A stretch of DNA of 64,000 bases from Streptomyces sp. S.PB5 (GCF_030403745.1 NZ_JAQMWP010000003.1:310001-374000), one strand, 5' to 3'. Numbered from the stretch's first letter, positions 8,603 to 18,164 are shown. Numbers and translations: made by a program. Notes: a model not told the origin generated them from the letters alone.

Positions 8603-8797
8603 ATGCCGAAGAACAAGTCGCACAGCGGTGCCAGCAAGCGCTTCAAGGTCACCGGCTCCGGCAAGGTGCTCCGTGAGCGCGCCGGCAAGCGCCACCTGCT
8701 CGAGCACAAGTCGTCCCGCGTGACGCGTCGCCTCACCGGCAACGCCGAGATGGCCCCGGGCGACGCCGCGAAGATCAAGAAGCTTCTCGGCAAGTGA
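8603..8797 (+). CDS. rpmI: 50S ribosomal protein L35
   Basis: The 64-residue basic protein begins [18 protein letters not shown], the L35 signature, and ends [10 protein letters not shown]. It sits in the 50S subunit. The ribosome-binding site AGAGGAGAG ends about nine bases before ATG 8603. An open frame reaches back to 8546, but those residues are not part of L35. It is the second gene of the infC-rpmI-rplT operon and is flanked on both sides by intercistronic hairpins, which may adjust stoichiometry or mRNA processing. Confidence 0.97.
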   Translation: MPKNKSHSGASKRFKVTGSGKVLRERAGKRHLLEHKSSRVTRRLTGNAEMAPGDAAKIKKLLGK

Positions 8798-8841
8798 CGT
8801 ACGCGGCGCGGTGATCTGCGGATCCCTTCGCGCCGTACGTC
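8796..8841 (+). promoter_or_regulatory. Long hairpin in the rpmI-rplT spacer
   Basis: GACGTAC...GGCGCG (8796-8810, with a two-base bulge) pairs with CGCGCCGTACGTC (8829-8841). The structure starts at the rpmI stop codon and sits 67 bases before rplT. No U-tract follows. A regulatory site for L20 or an RNase site are both plausible; neither is proven. Confidence 0.55.
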
Positions 8842-8908
8842 TGGACCGGGACCCCATCGATTCCGGGCCGTGTGAGTCCAACCACGGCCCCGCTACAAGG
8901 AGTAAAAA

Positions 8909-9292
8909 GTGGCACGCGTCAAGCGGGCAGTGAACGCCCACAAGAAGCGCCGGGCGATCCTCGAGCAGGCCTCCGGCTACCGCGGTCAGCGTTCGCGCCT
9001 GTACCGCAAGGCCAAGGAGCAGGTCACCCACTCGCTGGTCTACAACTACAACGACCGCAAGAAGCGCAAGGGCGACTTCCGTCAGCTGTGGATCCAGCGC
9101 ATCAACGCCGCTGCCCGCGCCAACGGCATCACGTACAACCGCTTCATCCAGGGTCTGAAGGCCGCGAACATCGAGGTCGACCGCAAGATCCTGGCCGAGC
9201 TGGCCGTCAACGACGCCACCGCGTTCGCCGCGCTGGTCGAGGTTGCGCAGAAGGCTCTGCCGGCGGACGTCAACGCCCCCAAGGCGGCGTGA
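8909..9292 (+). CDS. rplT: 50S ribosomal protein L20
   Basis: The 127-residue basic protein begins [17 protein letters not shown] and contains [18 protein letters not shown] and the [15 protein letters not shown] segment of L20. It binds 23S rRNA early in 50S assembly and in other bacteria represses its own operon. The start is GTG 8909, preceded by AAGGAG at 8897-8902. It is the last gene of the infC-rpmI-rplT operon and is followed by a hairpin terminator. Confidence 0.97.
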   Translation: MARVKRAVNAHKKRRAILEQASGYRGQRSRLYRKAKEQVTHSLVYNYNDRKKRKGDFRQLWIQRINAAARANGITYNRFIQGLKAANIEVDRKILAELAVNDATAFAALVEVAQKALPADVNAPKAA

Positions 9293-9324
9293 CGCTGCGC
9301 TGGGCTTAGGCCGACGTGACAATC

Positions 9325-9352
9325 GGACCCGTGGGCTTGTGCCTGCGGGTCC
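9325..9352 (+). terminator. Terminator after rplT
   Basis: GGACCCG (9325-9331) pairs with CGGGTCC (9346-9352) and is followed by the T-rich GTTGTGTTGTG. It begins 32 bases after the rplT stop codon and ends the infC-rpmI-rplT transcription unit. Confidence 0.75.
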
Positions 9353-9435
9353 GTTGTGTTGTGCGGCGGAGGCGAGTTCGGCACCGCCGGAGTCCGCCGT
9401 CGTGGTTGATCGCCGATGCGGCGGAAAATAGTTAG

Positions 9436-10287
9436 GTGACCTTGATGCCCCCCGTTACGCCCGAGCTGATTTCCCCACGCTCCCCCCGAGTGTCGGCCGC
9501 CCGGCGGCTCGCCAAGCGGAACTTCCGGGGCAAGGAGCGGCTGTTCCTGGCCGAGGGGCCGCAGGCCGTGCGGGAGGCCGCCGGGCACGGGCTGGTCGAG
9601 CTGTTCGCGACCGTGGAGGCCGCCGAGCGCTACGCCGACATCGTCGGTGAGGCCCGTGGCGTCGGGGCGCGGGTGCACCTCGCCTCCGAGGACGTCATCG
9701 CCGACATCTCCACCACCGTCACCCCGCAAGGGCTCGTCGGCGTGTGCCGGTTCCTCGACACCCCCTTCGAGGAGATCCTCGCCGCCCGCCCCAAACTCGT
9801 CGCCGTCCTCGCGAACGTCCGCGACCCGGGGAACGCCGGGACCGTCCTGCGCTGCGCCGATGCCGCCGGGGCCGAGGCCGTCGTACTGACCGACGCGTCC
9901 GTGGACCTCTACAACCCCAAGGCCGTACGGGCCTCCGTGGGCTCGCTGTTCCATCTGCCGGTGGCCGTCGGGGTGCCCGTCGAGCAGGCCGTCCAGGGGC
10001 TCAAGGACGCCGGTGTGCGGATCCTCGCCGCCGACGGGGCCGGGACCGACGACCTCGACGACGAGCTCGACAAGGGCACCATGGGCGGACCGACCGCGTG
10101 GGTGTTCGGGAACGAGGCGTGGGGGCTCCCGGAGGAGACCCGCGCGCTCGCGGACGCCGTCGTGCGCGTCCCGATCCACGGGAAGGCCGAGAGCCTGAAC
10201 CTCGCGACCGCGGCCGCCGTATGTCTCTACGCGTCGGCCCGTGCACAGCGCGCCTCCGGAGGGTGCCGCTCCGTCACCGAGAGCTAG
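9436..10287 (+). CDS. TrmH/SpoU-family RNA 2'-O-methyltransferase
   Basis: The SPOUT-fold enzyme uses SAM to methylate ribose 2'-OH in rRNA or tRNA. All three SpoU motifs are visible in the 283-residue product: NVRDPGNAGTVLR (motif 1), WVFGNEAWGLP (motif 2) and VPIHGKAESLNLATAAAV (motif 3, in the trefoil knot). The N-terminal 100 residues form the substrate-binding domain (AKRNFRGKERLFLAEGPQAV). GTG 9436 and ATG 9445 are both possible starts; TTAGG upstream favours the second slightly. The site of modification cannot be read from sequence. It sits between rplT and the kinase gene, as I recall for other streptomycetes. Confidence 0.9.
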   Translation: MTLMPPVTPELISPRSPRVSAARRLAKRNFRGKERLFLAEGPQAVREAAGHGLVELFATVEAAERYADIVGEARGVGARVHLASEDVIADISTTVTPQGLVGVCRFLDTPFEEILAARPKLVAVLANVRDPGNAGTVLRCADAAGAEAVVLTDASVDLYNPKAVRASVGSLFHLPVAVGVPVEQAVQGLKDAGVRILAADGAGTDDLDDELDKGTMGGPTAWVFGNEAWGLPEETRALADAVVRVPIHGKAESLNLATAAAVCLYASARAQRASGGCRSVTES

Positions 10288-10340
10288 TAGGGTGACCAGC
10301 TCGGGGGCCCCTCAGCCGTCGTGAGAGGTGGGGTACGGGG

Positions 10341-11477
10341 ATGAGTGTGGGCACGAGCAGCGCACCGGGAGCACGCGACGTGCGGCACGGATCCGCGTCC
10401 GGTCCCGATGACCGCGCCGGGCCCGGCATCGACCCCGACCTCCTGCCCGACGGACTGGTCGTCGCCGACGAGCACGGCCGGGTCGTCTCCTTCAACGCCG
10501 CCGCCGAACGCATCACCGCCGTCCCCGCCGCCGAGGCCCTCGGACAGCGGCTCGACAAGGCCCTGCCGTTAGAGGATCTGGAAGGGCGCCGCTGGTGGCA
10601 GATCACCGATCCGTACGGCGGGCTCGCCATCCGGCGACGGCAGCCCGAGCGGAATCTGCTCCTCCCCGGCGGGCGTGAGGTCCTCGTCTCCGCGCAGTAC
10701 GTGCGCACCGAGCCCACCGGACCCGTCCACCGCGTCGTGGTGTGCCTGCGCGACACCGAGGCCCGCCGTCGCACCGAGCGCAGTCACGCCGAGCTGATCG
10801 CCACCGTGGCTCATGAGCTGCGCTCGCCGCTCACCTCCGTCAAAGGCTTCACCGCCACCCTCCTCGCCAAGTGGGAACGGTTCACGGACGACCAGAAACG
10901 GCTGATGCTGGAGACCGTCGACGCCGACGCCGACCGGGTCACCCGGCTCATCGCCGAGCTGCTGGACATCTCGCGGATCGACTCCGGGCGGCTGGAAGTG
11001 CGGCGGCAGCCCGTCGACATCGGGGCCGCGGTCGGGCGGCACATCCAGGCGTACGTCGCCGCAGGGCAGACCGCCGACCGGTTCCTGCTGCGCATCGAGC
11101 AGCCGCTGCCCATGCTGTGGGCCGACCCCGACAAGATCGACCAGGTGCTCAGCAACCTCCTCGAAAATGCCGTGCGGCACGGCGAGGGAACCGTCACGAT
11201 TGACATCACGCCCGCGGCGTCCCCCCGTGAGGGGGAGGACGTCGGCACGTCGGTCACGGTGAGCGACGAGGGGTCCGGCATCCCGGAGGAATCCATGAAC
11301 CGCGTCTTCACCCGCTTCTGGCGGGGCAGCAAGCGCGGTGGCACCGGCCTCGGGCTGTACATCGTCAAGGGCATCGTCGAAGCCCACGGCGGGACCATCA
11401 CGGTCGGCCGCGCCCCCGGCGGCGGCGCCGAGTTCCGATTTACGTTGCCCGTGGCGACGCCGGCGTATCTCGCCTAG
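10341..11477 (+). CDS. Orphan cytoplasmic PAS-domain sensor histidine kinase
   Basis: The 378-residue product has a PAS domain (about residues 30-140, PDGLVVADEHGRVVSFNAAA), a HisKA dimerisation domain with phosphoacceptor His158 in VAHELRSPLTSVKGF, and a HATPase domain with N box (QVLSNLLENAVRHG), G1 (VSDEGSGIP), F box (FTRFWRG) and G2 (GGTGLGLYIVKGI). There is no membrane segment, so it senses an internal signal. No response regulator is adjacent. ATG 10341 follows a GGGG-rich ribosome-binding site. It lies between the methyltransferase and pheST and is transcribed in the same direction. Confidence 0.9.
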   Translation: MSVGTSSAPGARDVRHGSASGPDDRAGPGIDPDLLPDGLVVADEHGRVVSFNAAAERITAVPAAEALGQRLDKALPLEDLEGRRWWQITDPYGGLAIRRRQPERNLLLPGGREVLVSAQYVRTEPTGPVHRVVVCLRDTEARRRTERSHAELIATVAHELRSPLTSVKGFTATLLAKWERFTDDQKRLMLETVDADADRVTRLIAELLDISRIDSGRLEVRRQPVDIGAAVGRHIQAYVAAGQTADRFLLRIEQPLPMLWADPDKIDQVLSNLLENAVRHGEGTVTIDITPAASPREGEDVGTSVTVSDEGSGIPEESMNRVFTRFWRGSKRGGTGLGLYIVKGIVEAHGGTITVGRAPGGGAEFRFTLPVATPAYLA

Positions 11478-11616
11478 CGGCCCACGGGCGCATTCGTATA
11501 CCTCCACCCCGTTAGACTCGGCCTTTGGCACCTTTGTGTCCCATGGACGGCCCTCTGACCTCCGCGTGAGTCGGCGACGGGGACCTTCAGCCAGCCAATC
11601 GGAAGCACGGGAAGAG

Positions 11617-12738
11617 ATGTCGGCACCGAATAAGTCGTACGACCCTGTCGAGGTCGAGGCCTTGAAGCCAGAAGAGATCGAGCGCATGCGGGACGAGGCG
11701 CTCGCCGCCTTCGCCGCAGCGAGCTCCCTCGACGCGCTCCAGGAGGCCAAGGTCGCCCACACCGGCGGCACCTCGCCGCTGGCCCTCGCCAACCGCGAGA
11801 TCGGCGCCCTGCCGCCGCAGGCCAAGGCCGCCGCCGGAAAGCTCGTCGGGCAGGCCCGCGGCGCCGTGAACAAGGCCCTCGCGGGCCGCCAGGCCGAGCT
11901 GGAGGAAGAGCGCGACGCGCGTGTGCTGGTCGAGGAGTCGGTGGACGTCACGCTGCCGTACGACCGCGTACCGGCCGGCGCCCGCCACCCGCTGACCACC
12001 CTGTCGGAGCGCATCGAGGACGTCTTCGTGGCCATGGGCTACGAGGTCGCCGAGGGCCCGCAGGTCGAGGCGGAGTGGTTCAACTTCGATGCCCTGAACA
12101 TCGGCCCGGACCACCCGGCCCGCGGCGAGGCCGACACCTTCTTCGTGCAGGGCCCGGAGGGCGGCACCGAGTCCGGTGTCGTGCTGCGCACCCACACCTC
12201 GCCCGTGCAGATCCGCTCGCTGCTCGACCGTGAGCTGCCGGTGTACGTGATCTGCCCCGGTGTCGTGTACCGCACCGACGAGCTGGACGCCACGCACACC
12301 CCGGTCTTCCGCCAGGTCGAGCTGCTGGCCGTCGACGAGGGCCTCACCATGGCCGACCTCAAGGGCACCATGGACCACATGGTCCAGGCCCTGTTCGGCG
12401 AGGGTATGAAGACCCGGCTGCGGCCGAACTTCTTCCCCTTCACCGAGCCGTCCGCCGAGATGGACATGGTCTGCTACGTGTGCCGCGGTGAGTCCGTCGG
12501 CAACCCCGACCGCCCCTGCCGCACCTGCTCCTCCGAGGGCTGGATCGAGCTCGGCGGCTGCGGCATGGTCAACCCCAAGGTGCTGACCGCCTGTGGCGTG
12601 GACCCCGAGAAGTACAGCGGGTTCGCCTTCGGGTTCGGTATCGAGCGGATGCTGATGTTCCGCCACAACGTCGAAGACATGCGAGACATGGTCGAGGGTG
12701 ACGTCCGGTTCACCCGGCCGTTCGGGATGGAGATCTGA
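11617..12738 (+). CDS. pheS: Phenylalanyl-tRNA synthetase alpha subunit
   Basis: This is the catalytic alpha subunit of the alpha2-beta2 class II synthetase, 373 residues. An N-terminal coiled-coil (residues 10-100) precedes the catalytic core with motif 2 ([19 protein letters not shown]) and motif 3 ([14 protein letters not shown]). Four Cys in [19 protein letters not shown] form a CxxC...CxxC knuckle that I recall from other actinobacterial PheS but not from E. coli. ATG 11617 follows GGGAAGAG. The stop overlaps the pheT start (TGATG), so the subunits are co-translated. Confidence 0.97.
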   Translation: MSAPNKSYDPVEVEALKPEEIERMRDEALAAFAAASSLDALQEAKVAHTGGTSPLALANREIGALPPQAKAAAGKLVGQARGAVNKALAGRQAELEEERDARVLVEESVDVTLPYDRVPAGARHPLTTLSERIEDVFVAMGYEVAEGPQVEAEWFNFDALNIGPDHPARGEADTFFVQGPEGGTESGVVLRTHTSPVQIRSLLDRELPVYVICPGVVYRTDELDATHTPVFRQVELLAVDEGLTMADLKGTMDHMVQALFGEGMKTRLRPNFFPFTEPSAEMDMVCYVCRGESVGNPDRPCRTCSSEGWIELGGCGMVNPKVLTACGVDPEKYSGFAFGFGIERMLMFRHNVEDMRDMVEGDVRFTRPFGMEI

Positions 12739-15248
12739 TGCGGGTCCCGCTTTCTTGGCTGCGGGAGTACGTCGACCTGCCGGCGACCGAAACCGGCCGT
12801 GACGTCCAGGCCAAGCTCATTTCGGCAGGCCTCGAGGTCGAGACCGTCGAGCACCTCGGCGCCGACCTCAAGGGCCCCCTCGTCGTCGGCCAGGTGCTGA
12901 CCATCGAGGAGCTGGAGGGCTTCAAGAAGCCGATCCGCTTCTGCACGGTCGACGTGGGTCAGGCCAACGGCACCGGTGAGCCCCAGGAGATCGTCTGCGG
13001 CGCCCGCAACTTCGCCGTCGGCGACAAGGTCGTCGTGGTCCTCCCCGGCGCCACCCTGCCGGGCGGCTTCTCGATCTCCGCGCGCAAGACGTACGGCAAG
13101 ACGTCCCACGGCATGATCTGCTCCGGCGACGAGCTGGGCATGGGCGACGACGGCAGCCACGGCATCATCGTGCTGCCCCCGGAGACCGAGGTCGGCAAGG
13201 ACGCCATCGAGCTCCTCGAACTCGTCGACGAGGTCCTGGACATCGCCGTCACCGCCAACCGCGGCGACTGCCTGTCCATCCGCGGCGTCGCCCGCGAGAC
13301 CGCCATCGCCTACGGCCTGCCGCTGCGCGACCCGGCCCTCCTCGACGTCCCGGGCCCCAACGCCTACGGCTACCCGGTCCAGGTCTCCGAGCCGCTCGGC
13401 TGCGACCGCTTCACGGCCCGCACGGTCAGCGGCCTCAGCCCCGAGGCGCGCTCCCCGATCTGGCTCCAGCGCCGTCTGCAGAAGGTCGGCATGCGCCCGA
13501 TCTCGCTCGCCGTCGACATCACCAACTACGTGATGATGGAACTCGGCCAGCCGCTGCACGCCTACGACCGTGGGCTGGTCCAGGGCACCATCGGCGTCCG
13601 CCGGGCCGCCGAGGGCGAGGAGATCGTCACCCTCGACGGCGCCAAGCGGAAGCTGCACGCCGAGGACCTCGTCATCACCGACGACCGCGGCCCGATCGGC
13701 CTCGCGGGTGTCATGGGCGGCGCCAACACGGAGATCGCGGATCACGAGGAGGGCGAGGGCACGACCGACGTCGTCATCGAGGCCGCGCACTTCGACGCGG
13801 TGTCGATCGCGCGTACGGCCCGCCGTCACAAGCTCTCCTCCGAGGCGTCCCGGCGCTTCGAGCGCGGTGTCGACCCGGCCGCGGCTGCGGCTGCGGCCCA
13901 GCGCACCGTCGACCTCCTCGTGCTGCTCGCGGGCGGCACCGCCGACGCCGGTGTCACCGAGGTCGCCACGCCGTCCGCGCCGCACACCATCGCCGTCGCC
14001 GCCGACCACCCGGACAAGGTCGCGGGCGTGGAGTACGGCCGCGAGACCGTCGTACGCCGTCTCCAGCAGGTCGGCTGTGACGTGTACGGGCAGGACGAGC
14101 TGATCGTCACCGTGCCGTCCTGGCGTCCCGACCTCGCCGAGGTCAACGACCTGGCCGAAGAGGTCATCCGCCTCGAGGGCTACGAGAACCTGCCCTCCAC
14201 GCTGCCCAAGCCCCCGTCGGGCCGCGGCCTGACCCACCGGCAGCGGCTGCACCGCCGCGTCGGGCGGGCGCTGGCCGGTGCGGGTTACGTCGAGGCACCG
14301 AACTACCCCTTCATCGGCGAGCAGGTCTTCGACCAGCTCCTCCTGGAGGCCGACGACCCGGCCCGCCGTGTCGTCAAGCTGACCAACCCGCTGAGCGACG
14401 AGGAGCCCGCGCTCCGTACGTCGCTGCTGCCGGGCCTGCTCGGTGCGCTGCGGCGCAACGACGGGCGGGGCTCGCACGACCTGGCCCTCTTCGAGACGGG
14501 GCTGGTCTTCCAGCCGCGCGAGGAGCAGGGTGTCGCCGCGCAGCTGCCCGTCGACCGGCGTCCGACCGACGAGGAGATCGCCGCGCTGAACGCCGTGCTG
14601 CCGGAGCAGCCGCGGCATGTGGCGGCCGTCCTCGCGGGCGCCCGTGAACAGGCCGGCTGGTGGGGCAAGGGCCGTCCGGCCGACTACGCAGACGCGATCG
14701 AGGCGGGGCGCGCGGTGGCGCGCGAGGCCGGGGTCGAGCTGGTCGTCCGCCGTGGGCAGTACGGGCCCTGGCACCCGGGGCGGTGCGCCGAGTTCGTGGT
14801 CGTGGCCGACGGGGCGGAGAAGGTCGTCGGGTACGCCGGTGAGCTGCACCCGCGCGTCGTGAAGGCGTTCGGGCTGCCCGCGCGGACCTCCGCGATGGAG
14901 CTGGACCTCGATGCGCTGGAGGCCGTCGGCGACGACACGCCTCAGGCGCCGAGCATCTCCACGTTCCCCGTCGCCACGCAGGATGTCGCGCTGGTCGTCG
15001 ACAAGTTCGTGCCGCACACGGATGTCGAGGCGGCGCTGCGTGAGGGCGCGGGCTCGCTTCTTGAGGCGATCCGGTTGTTCGACGTGTACGAGAACGCGGA
15101 GCAGCTGGGCGACGGCAAGAAGTCGCTGGCGTATGCGCTGCGGTTCCGGGCGGCTGACCGGACGCTGACGGTGGATGAGGCGTCGGCGGCCCGGGATGCG
15201 GCGGTTGCCCTTGCGGGTGAGCGCACGGGCGCGGTGTTGCGCGGCTGA
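12738..15248 (+). CDS. pheT: Phenylalanyl-tRNA synthetase beta subunit
   Basis: The 836-residue beta subunit begins [16 protein letters not shown] tRNA-binding (EMAP-like) domain occupies residues 40-150 ([11 protein letters not shown]...[11 protein letters not shown] region). It is followed by the B3/B4 editing domain that hydrolyses Tyr-tRNA(Phe), B5 with [18 protein letters not shown], and the C-terminal ferredoxin-fold anticodon-binding domain ([18 protein letters not shown] to the end). Its ATG overlaps the pheS TGA by one base. Length and domain order match the bacterial family, and there is no sign of truncation. Confidence 0.97.
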   Translation: MRVPLSWLREYVDLPATETGRDVQAKLISAGLEVETVEHLGADLKGPLVVGQVLTIEELEGFKKPIRFCTVDVGQANGTGEPQEIVCGARNFAVGDKVVVVLPGATLPGGFSISARKTYGKTSHGMICSGDELGMGDDGSHGIIVLPPETEVGKDAIELLELVDEVLDIAVTANRGDCLSIRGVARETAIAYGLPLRDPALLDVPGPNAYGYPVQVSEPLGCDRFTARTVSGLSPEARSPIWLQRRLQKVGMRPISLAVDITNYVMMELGQPLHAYDRGLVQGTIGVRRAAEGEEIVTLDGAKRKLHAEDLVITDDRGPIGLAGVMGGANTEIADHEEGEGTTDVVIEAAHFDAVSIARTARRHKLSSEASRRFERGVDPAAAAAAAQRTVDLLVLLAGGTADAGVTEVATPSAPHTIAVAADHPDKVAGVEYGRETVVRRLQQVGCDVYGQDELIVTVPSWRPDLAEVNDLAEEVIRLEGYENLPSTLPKPPSGRGLTHRQRLHRRVGRALAGAGYVEAPNYPFIGEQVFDQLLLEADDPARRVVKLTNPLSDEEPALRTSLLPGLLGALRRNDGRGSHDLALFETGLVFQPREEQGVAAQLPVDRRPTDEEIAALNAVLPEQPRHVAAVLAGAREQAGWWGKGRPADYADAIEAGRAVAREAGVELVVRRGQYGPWHPGRCAEFVVVADGAEKVVGYAGELHPRVVKAFGLPARTSAMELDLDALEAVGDDTPQAPSISTFPVATQDVALVVDKFVPHTDVEAALREGAGSLLEAIRLFDVYENAEQLGDGKKSLAYALRFRAADRTLTVDEASAARDAAVALAGERTGAVLRG

Positions 15249-15271
15249 TCGTCGGGGCGCTTGTAGTCACG

Positions 15272-15287
15272 TCACTCAATTGAGTGA
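15272..15287. promoter_or_regulatory. 16-bp perfect palindrome downstream of pheT
   Basis: TCACTCAATTGAGTGA is a perfect inverted repeat, unusually AT-rich for this genome. It lies 24 bases after the pheT stop and about 107 bases before the phosphatase gene. It has no loop and no U-tract, so a protein-binding operator for the downstream gene is more likely than a terminator. Confidence 0.45.
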
Positions 15288-15333
15288 GCTTTGCTGGTGA
15301 TCTGGTCCTTCCGGGTCATGCTGTCGACAGAAT

Positions 15334-15359
15334 CGGACCGGCCTTTCGGGGTCGGTCCG
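15334..15359 (+). terminator. Hairpin terminator after pheST
   Basis: CGGACCG (15334-15340) pairs with CGGTCCG (15353-15359) around a 12-base loop, about 85 bases beyond the pheT stop. The tail TCTCTGCATCT is only moderately T-rich. It separates pheST from the phosphatase gene. Confidence 0.55.
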
Positions 15360-15393
15360 TCTCTGCATCTGGGCCTATTGGGGGGCCATCGGC

Positions 15394-16449
15394 ATGATCC
15401 GTATCAGGGGTCGGGTTCCCCGCAAGGTGCTCGCGTTGGGGCTGCCCAGCGCCTGGGGTGCCGTGGCGGTCACGTACAAGCTGACCTGTCCGCTCGCCCA
15501 GCAGACCGACTTCGGCGCGAGGCTCGCCACCAGCGTCGTGTTCTTCGTCGTCGGCACCGGGCTGATAGCCCATGTGCGGCATGTGTTACTGCGTGAGCTC
15601 CGGCAGATCCGACAGGTCGCCGGTGCCGCGCAGAGCGCCCTGCTGCGGCCGCTCCCGCCCCGCATCGACGGGCTGAACATCGCCGCCGCCCAGCTCTCCG
15701 CCGACCGTGGCGCCTCCGTCGGCGGCGACCTGTACGAGGTCATCTCGACCGAACACGGCGTACGGGTCGTGATGGGCGACGTCCGCGGCCACGGCCTCGC
15801 CGCCCTCGGCACCGTCGCCGCCGTCCTCGGCAGCTTCCGCGAGGCGGTCCATGACGAGCCCGAACTCGGCGGCGTGCTCCGCCGGTTGGAACGGGCACTG
15901 GACCGACACCTGCGTGAGCGGGCTCGGGACGACGCCTCCGTCCCGGAGGAGTTCGTCACCGTACTGCTCCTGGAGATCGGCCGCGACAGCGACGTATCCG
16001 CACTCAACTGCGGCCACCCGTGGCCTCACCTGCTGAGCGGCTCACGAGTCGACCCCCTCGCCCGAGCGGATCCCCTCCCACCGCTCGGGTCCTTCCCACT
16101 CCCCTCTGAACTGCCGCCTGTGCAATGTGGTCACCTCCTCCCAGGAGAAACCCTGGTCCTCCACACGGACGGAGCCGAGGACGCGCGAGACGCTCATGGC
16201 CGGTTCTTTTCTCTGCGGGGAGCCTTGACGAAGGCTGCGGGGGAGACTCCCCAAGCGGTGTTGGGCTCGGTCTTCGCAGGCCTGCTTCGCCACTCGACGG
16301 GAGCCCCCAAGGACGACATCGCGCTACTGGTGCTGCAAAACGATCGTCCACTGCATCGCACCTTAGGGGCGCGGGGCGGTGACATCAGCGGCTCCGCCGC
16401 GCGGGCGCGACCAGCCACGACGAGCCCGCAGTCGACAACGAGCCTCTAG
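15394..16449 (+). CDS. Membrane-anchored PP2C/SpoIIE-type serine phosphatase
   Basis: The 351-residue product has two hydrophobic segments near the N-terminus (about residues 12-28 and 43-63), then a SpoIIE domain. Metal-binding Asp residues are visible in SVGGDLYEV and VVMGDVRGHGLAALG, followed by LVLHTDGAEDARD and the terminal KDDIALLVL. Such phosphatases usually dephosphorylate anti-anti-sigma factors, but no such partner is adjacent. The last roughly 28 residues (LGARGGDISGSAARARPAT onward) are encoded by a dispersed intergenic repeat, so the original C-terminus was probably shorter. ATG 15394 follows a G-rich ribosome-binding site. Confidence 0.85.
   Translation: MIRIRGRVPRKVLALGLPSAWGAVAVTYKLTCPLAQQTDFGARLATSVVFFVVGTGLIAHVRHVLLRELRQIRQVAGAAQSALLRPLPPRIDGLNIAAAQLSADRGASVGGDLYEVISTEHGVRVVMGDVRGHGLAALGTVAAVLGSFREAVHDEPELGGVLRRLERALDRHLRERARDDASVPEEFVTVLLLEIGRDSDVSALNCGHPWPHLLSGSRVDPLARADPLPPLGSFPLPSELPPVQCGHLLPGETLVLHTDGAEDARDAHGRFFSLRGALTKAAGETPQAVLGSVFAGLLRHSTGAPKDDIALLVLQNDRPLHRTLGARGGDISGSAARARPATTSPQSTTSL
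16365..16430 (+). repeat. Dispersed Streptomyces intergenic repeat, copy A
   Basis: The core shares AGGGGCGCGGGG and GCGGCTCCGCCGCG(C/T)GGGCGCGACC with copies at 24194-24288 and 47369-47465. This copy overlaps the 3' end of the phosphatase gene and contributes coding sequence. The element is partly self-complementary and resembles a GC-rich repeat I remember as common between Streptomyces genes. Confidence 0.6.
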
Positions 16450-16644
16450 CGCACCAGCGGCCCGTCGCCGTCCGTCGCAACCACGGAGTGTCGGGCAGGC
16501 AGCTGCGGCGGACGGCGCGGATTCGGGCCGCCGCACTGTACGAGGGGGAGCCGGCGGCCCGGCCGGCCTCTTGCGAGGCATTTCAGTCAACCGGCTGGAA
16601 ACTCTCCGCAACAGTGCGCGCACGCTACGGATTCGGGCACTCCG

Positions 16645-16661
16645 TTCACACCCCGTGTGAA
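16645..16661. promoter_or_regulatory. Palindromic candidate operator upstream of the TPR regulator
   Basis: TTCACAC-CCC-GTGTGAA is a perfect 7-3-7 inverted repeat, 55 bases before the regulator's ATG. Position and symmetry suggest an operator, possibly for autoregulation. The spacing is two bases longer than the BldD consensus, so BldD is not an obvious ligand. Confidence 0.45.
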
Positions 16662-16716
16662 GACACACCCATTACTCTGACGGCACGGTCGGCACCGAGC
16701 CACCCGGGGGGCATAT

Positions 16717-18057
16717 ATGCAGCCCAACACTCTGCTCGACGCGATCCTGGACGAAGCGGGGATCTCGCACGCGGGGTTGGCCGCACACGTGAACCAGGCC
16801 GGACGTGCGCGCGGGCTCGCGCTCCGGTACGAACACACCGCCGTGGCACGGTGGTTGAAGGGGCAGCGGCCGCGTGGTCAGGTGCCCGACCTGATCTGCG
16901 AGGTGCTCGCCGCCCGGCTGCACCGCACGGTCACACTCGACGACATCGGCCTCGGCGTGCCCGGCGAACCCGCCACCCCGCACACCACCTCGCTCTCCGG
17001 GTTCGTGGAGCGGGCCACCGCCCTGTGGCGCTCCGACGAGCAGCAGCGGCCGCACATACTGGGAGCCCCGGCCGTGACCGGCACCCCCGCCGTCATGCCG
17101 GTGTGGGAGTGGGAGAACCCGCCCGAGGACGTCGACGTCTCGCGCGGCGGCCGGCACCGGGTCACCGCCGGTGACCTGGAGATGCTGCGGGCCGCCCGGA
17201 CGCACTACGAGCAGATGTACCGCAAGGCCGGCGGCATAGCGACCCGCGCCCGGATCGTCGGGTTCCTCAACGCCGAGGCCGCGCCCCTGCTGCGCGGCAG
17301 CTACACCGACGAGACCGGACGCCAACTGCACCGGGCCACCGGCGGGTTGGTGGCGGTCGCCGGGATCTGCGCGTACGACTCCGATGCGCACGGCCTCGCC
17401 CAGCGCTACTTCCACCAGGCCCTGCGCCTGGCAAAGGCCAGCGGCGACCGGGGACTTGGGGCCTATGTGATCGCGCTCCTCGTCAACCAGTCGCTGTTCA
17501 TGCGTGAGCACCGGCAGGCCGTCGCCTTCGCGGAGGCCGCGCTGCGCGCCGCCGGCAAGCACATCACCCCCGCGCTCGCCTCCGACCTCTACGCGATGCA
17601 GGCGAAGGCGTACGCCCACCTCGGCGACGGCACGAGCGCGCTGTCCTGCATCCGGCGTGCCGAACAGGCCGCAGAACGCATCCGGCGGGGATACGAACCC
17701 GACGAAACGGGCTATGTCCAGCCGGGACTCGTCAACGTCCAGGTGGCGGAGGCACTCCTCAGCCTCGGCGAACTGGTGGCGGCGAGAGAGCATGCCTCGG
17801 TCGCCGTCGACAATCCCGCCCATGACCGCGGCCGGGTGCACCGGCTCGCGATGCTGAGCACGATCGAGCTGCGCCAGGGCAACGCCGACAAGGCGGTGGC
17901 CACCGCGGTGCAGATGGCAGAACAGGCCCGTGGAATGGAGTCCCAGCGACTGCGCGACAGACTCCGGGCGGTGCGCGAACACCTGGTCCGCAGCGGCTGC
18001 GCGGGCACGGCCGAGGCAGCCGAACTGATCGACGGAGCCCTGCGCGTACCGCTGTGA
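16717..18057 (+). CDS. NsdA-like regulator with N-terminal HTH-like and TPR domains
   Basis: The 446-residue protein begins with a helix-turn-helix-like domain (LLDAILDEAGISHAGLAAHV and YEHTAVARWLKGQRPRG), typical of the Streptomyces NsdA/NsdB group that restrain sporulation and antibiotic production. Residues 160-440 are TPR-like helices (LAQRYFHQALRLAKASGD, AVAFAEAALRAAG, REHASVAVDNPAHD). The assignment to the NsdA family is from remembered sequence features, and its own phenotype is not predictable. ATG 16717 follows GGGGGG. A perfect palindrome lies 55 bases upstream and may be its operator. Confidence 0.75.
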   Translation: MQPNTLLDAILDEAGISHAGLAAHVNQAGRARGLALRYEHTAVARWLKGQRPRGQVPDLICEVLAARLHRTVTLDDIGLGVPGEPATPHTTSLSGFVERATALWRSDEQQRPHILGAPAVTGTPAVMPVWEWENPPEDVDVSRGGRHRVTAGDLEMLRAARTHYEQMYRKAGGIATRARIVGFLNAEAAPLLRGSYTDETGRQLHRATGGLVAVAGICAYDSDAHGLAQRYFHQALRLAKASGDRGLGAYVIALLVNQSLFMREHRQAVAFAEAALRAAGKHITPALASDLYAMQAKAYAHLGDGTSALSCIRRAEQAAERIRRGYEPDETGYVQPGLVNVQVAEALLSLGELVAAREHASVAVDNPAHDRGRVHRLAMLSTIELRQGNADKAVATAVQMAEQARGMESQRLRDRLRAVREHLVRSGCAGTAEAAELIDGALRVPL

Positions 18058-18164
18058 ACCCTCACCCACACACTGCGCCGCAGCTGTGAGTGGTGTCCCG
18101 GCGTCTGCTGCCGAACTGCTCCTGCTGCGATATTGCCACTTACTCGGCGGAAGGTGGCAGAACC

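Noticed and set aside
12474..15017. An 847-codon open frame antisense to pheT
   Set aside because: High GC at third positions suppresses stop codons in the opposite strand. pheT is unmistakable, and the antisense product has only low-complexity Asp/Val/Gly/Arg sequence with no recognisable domain.
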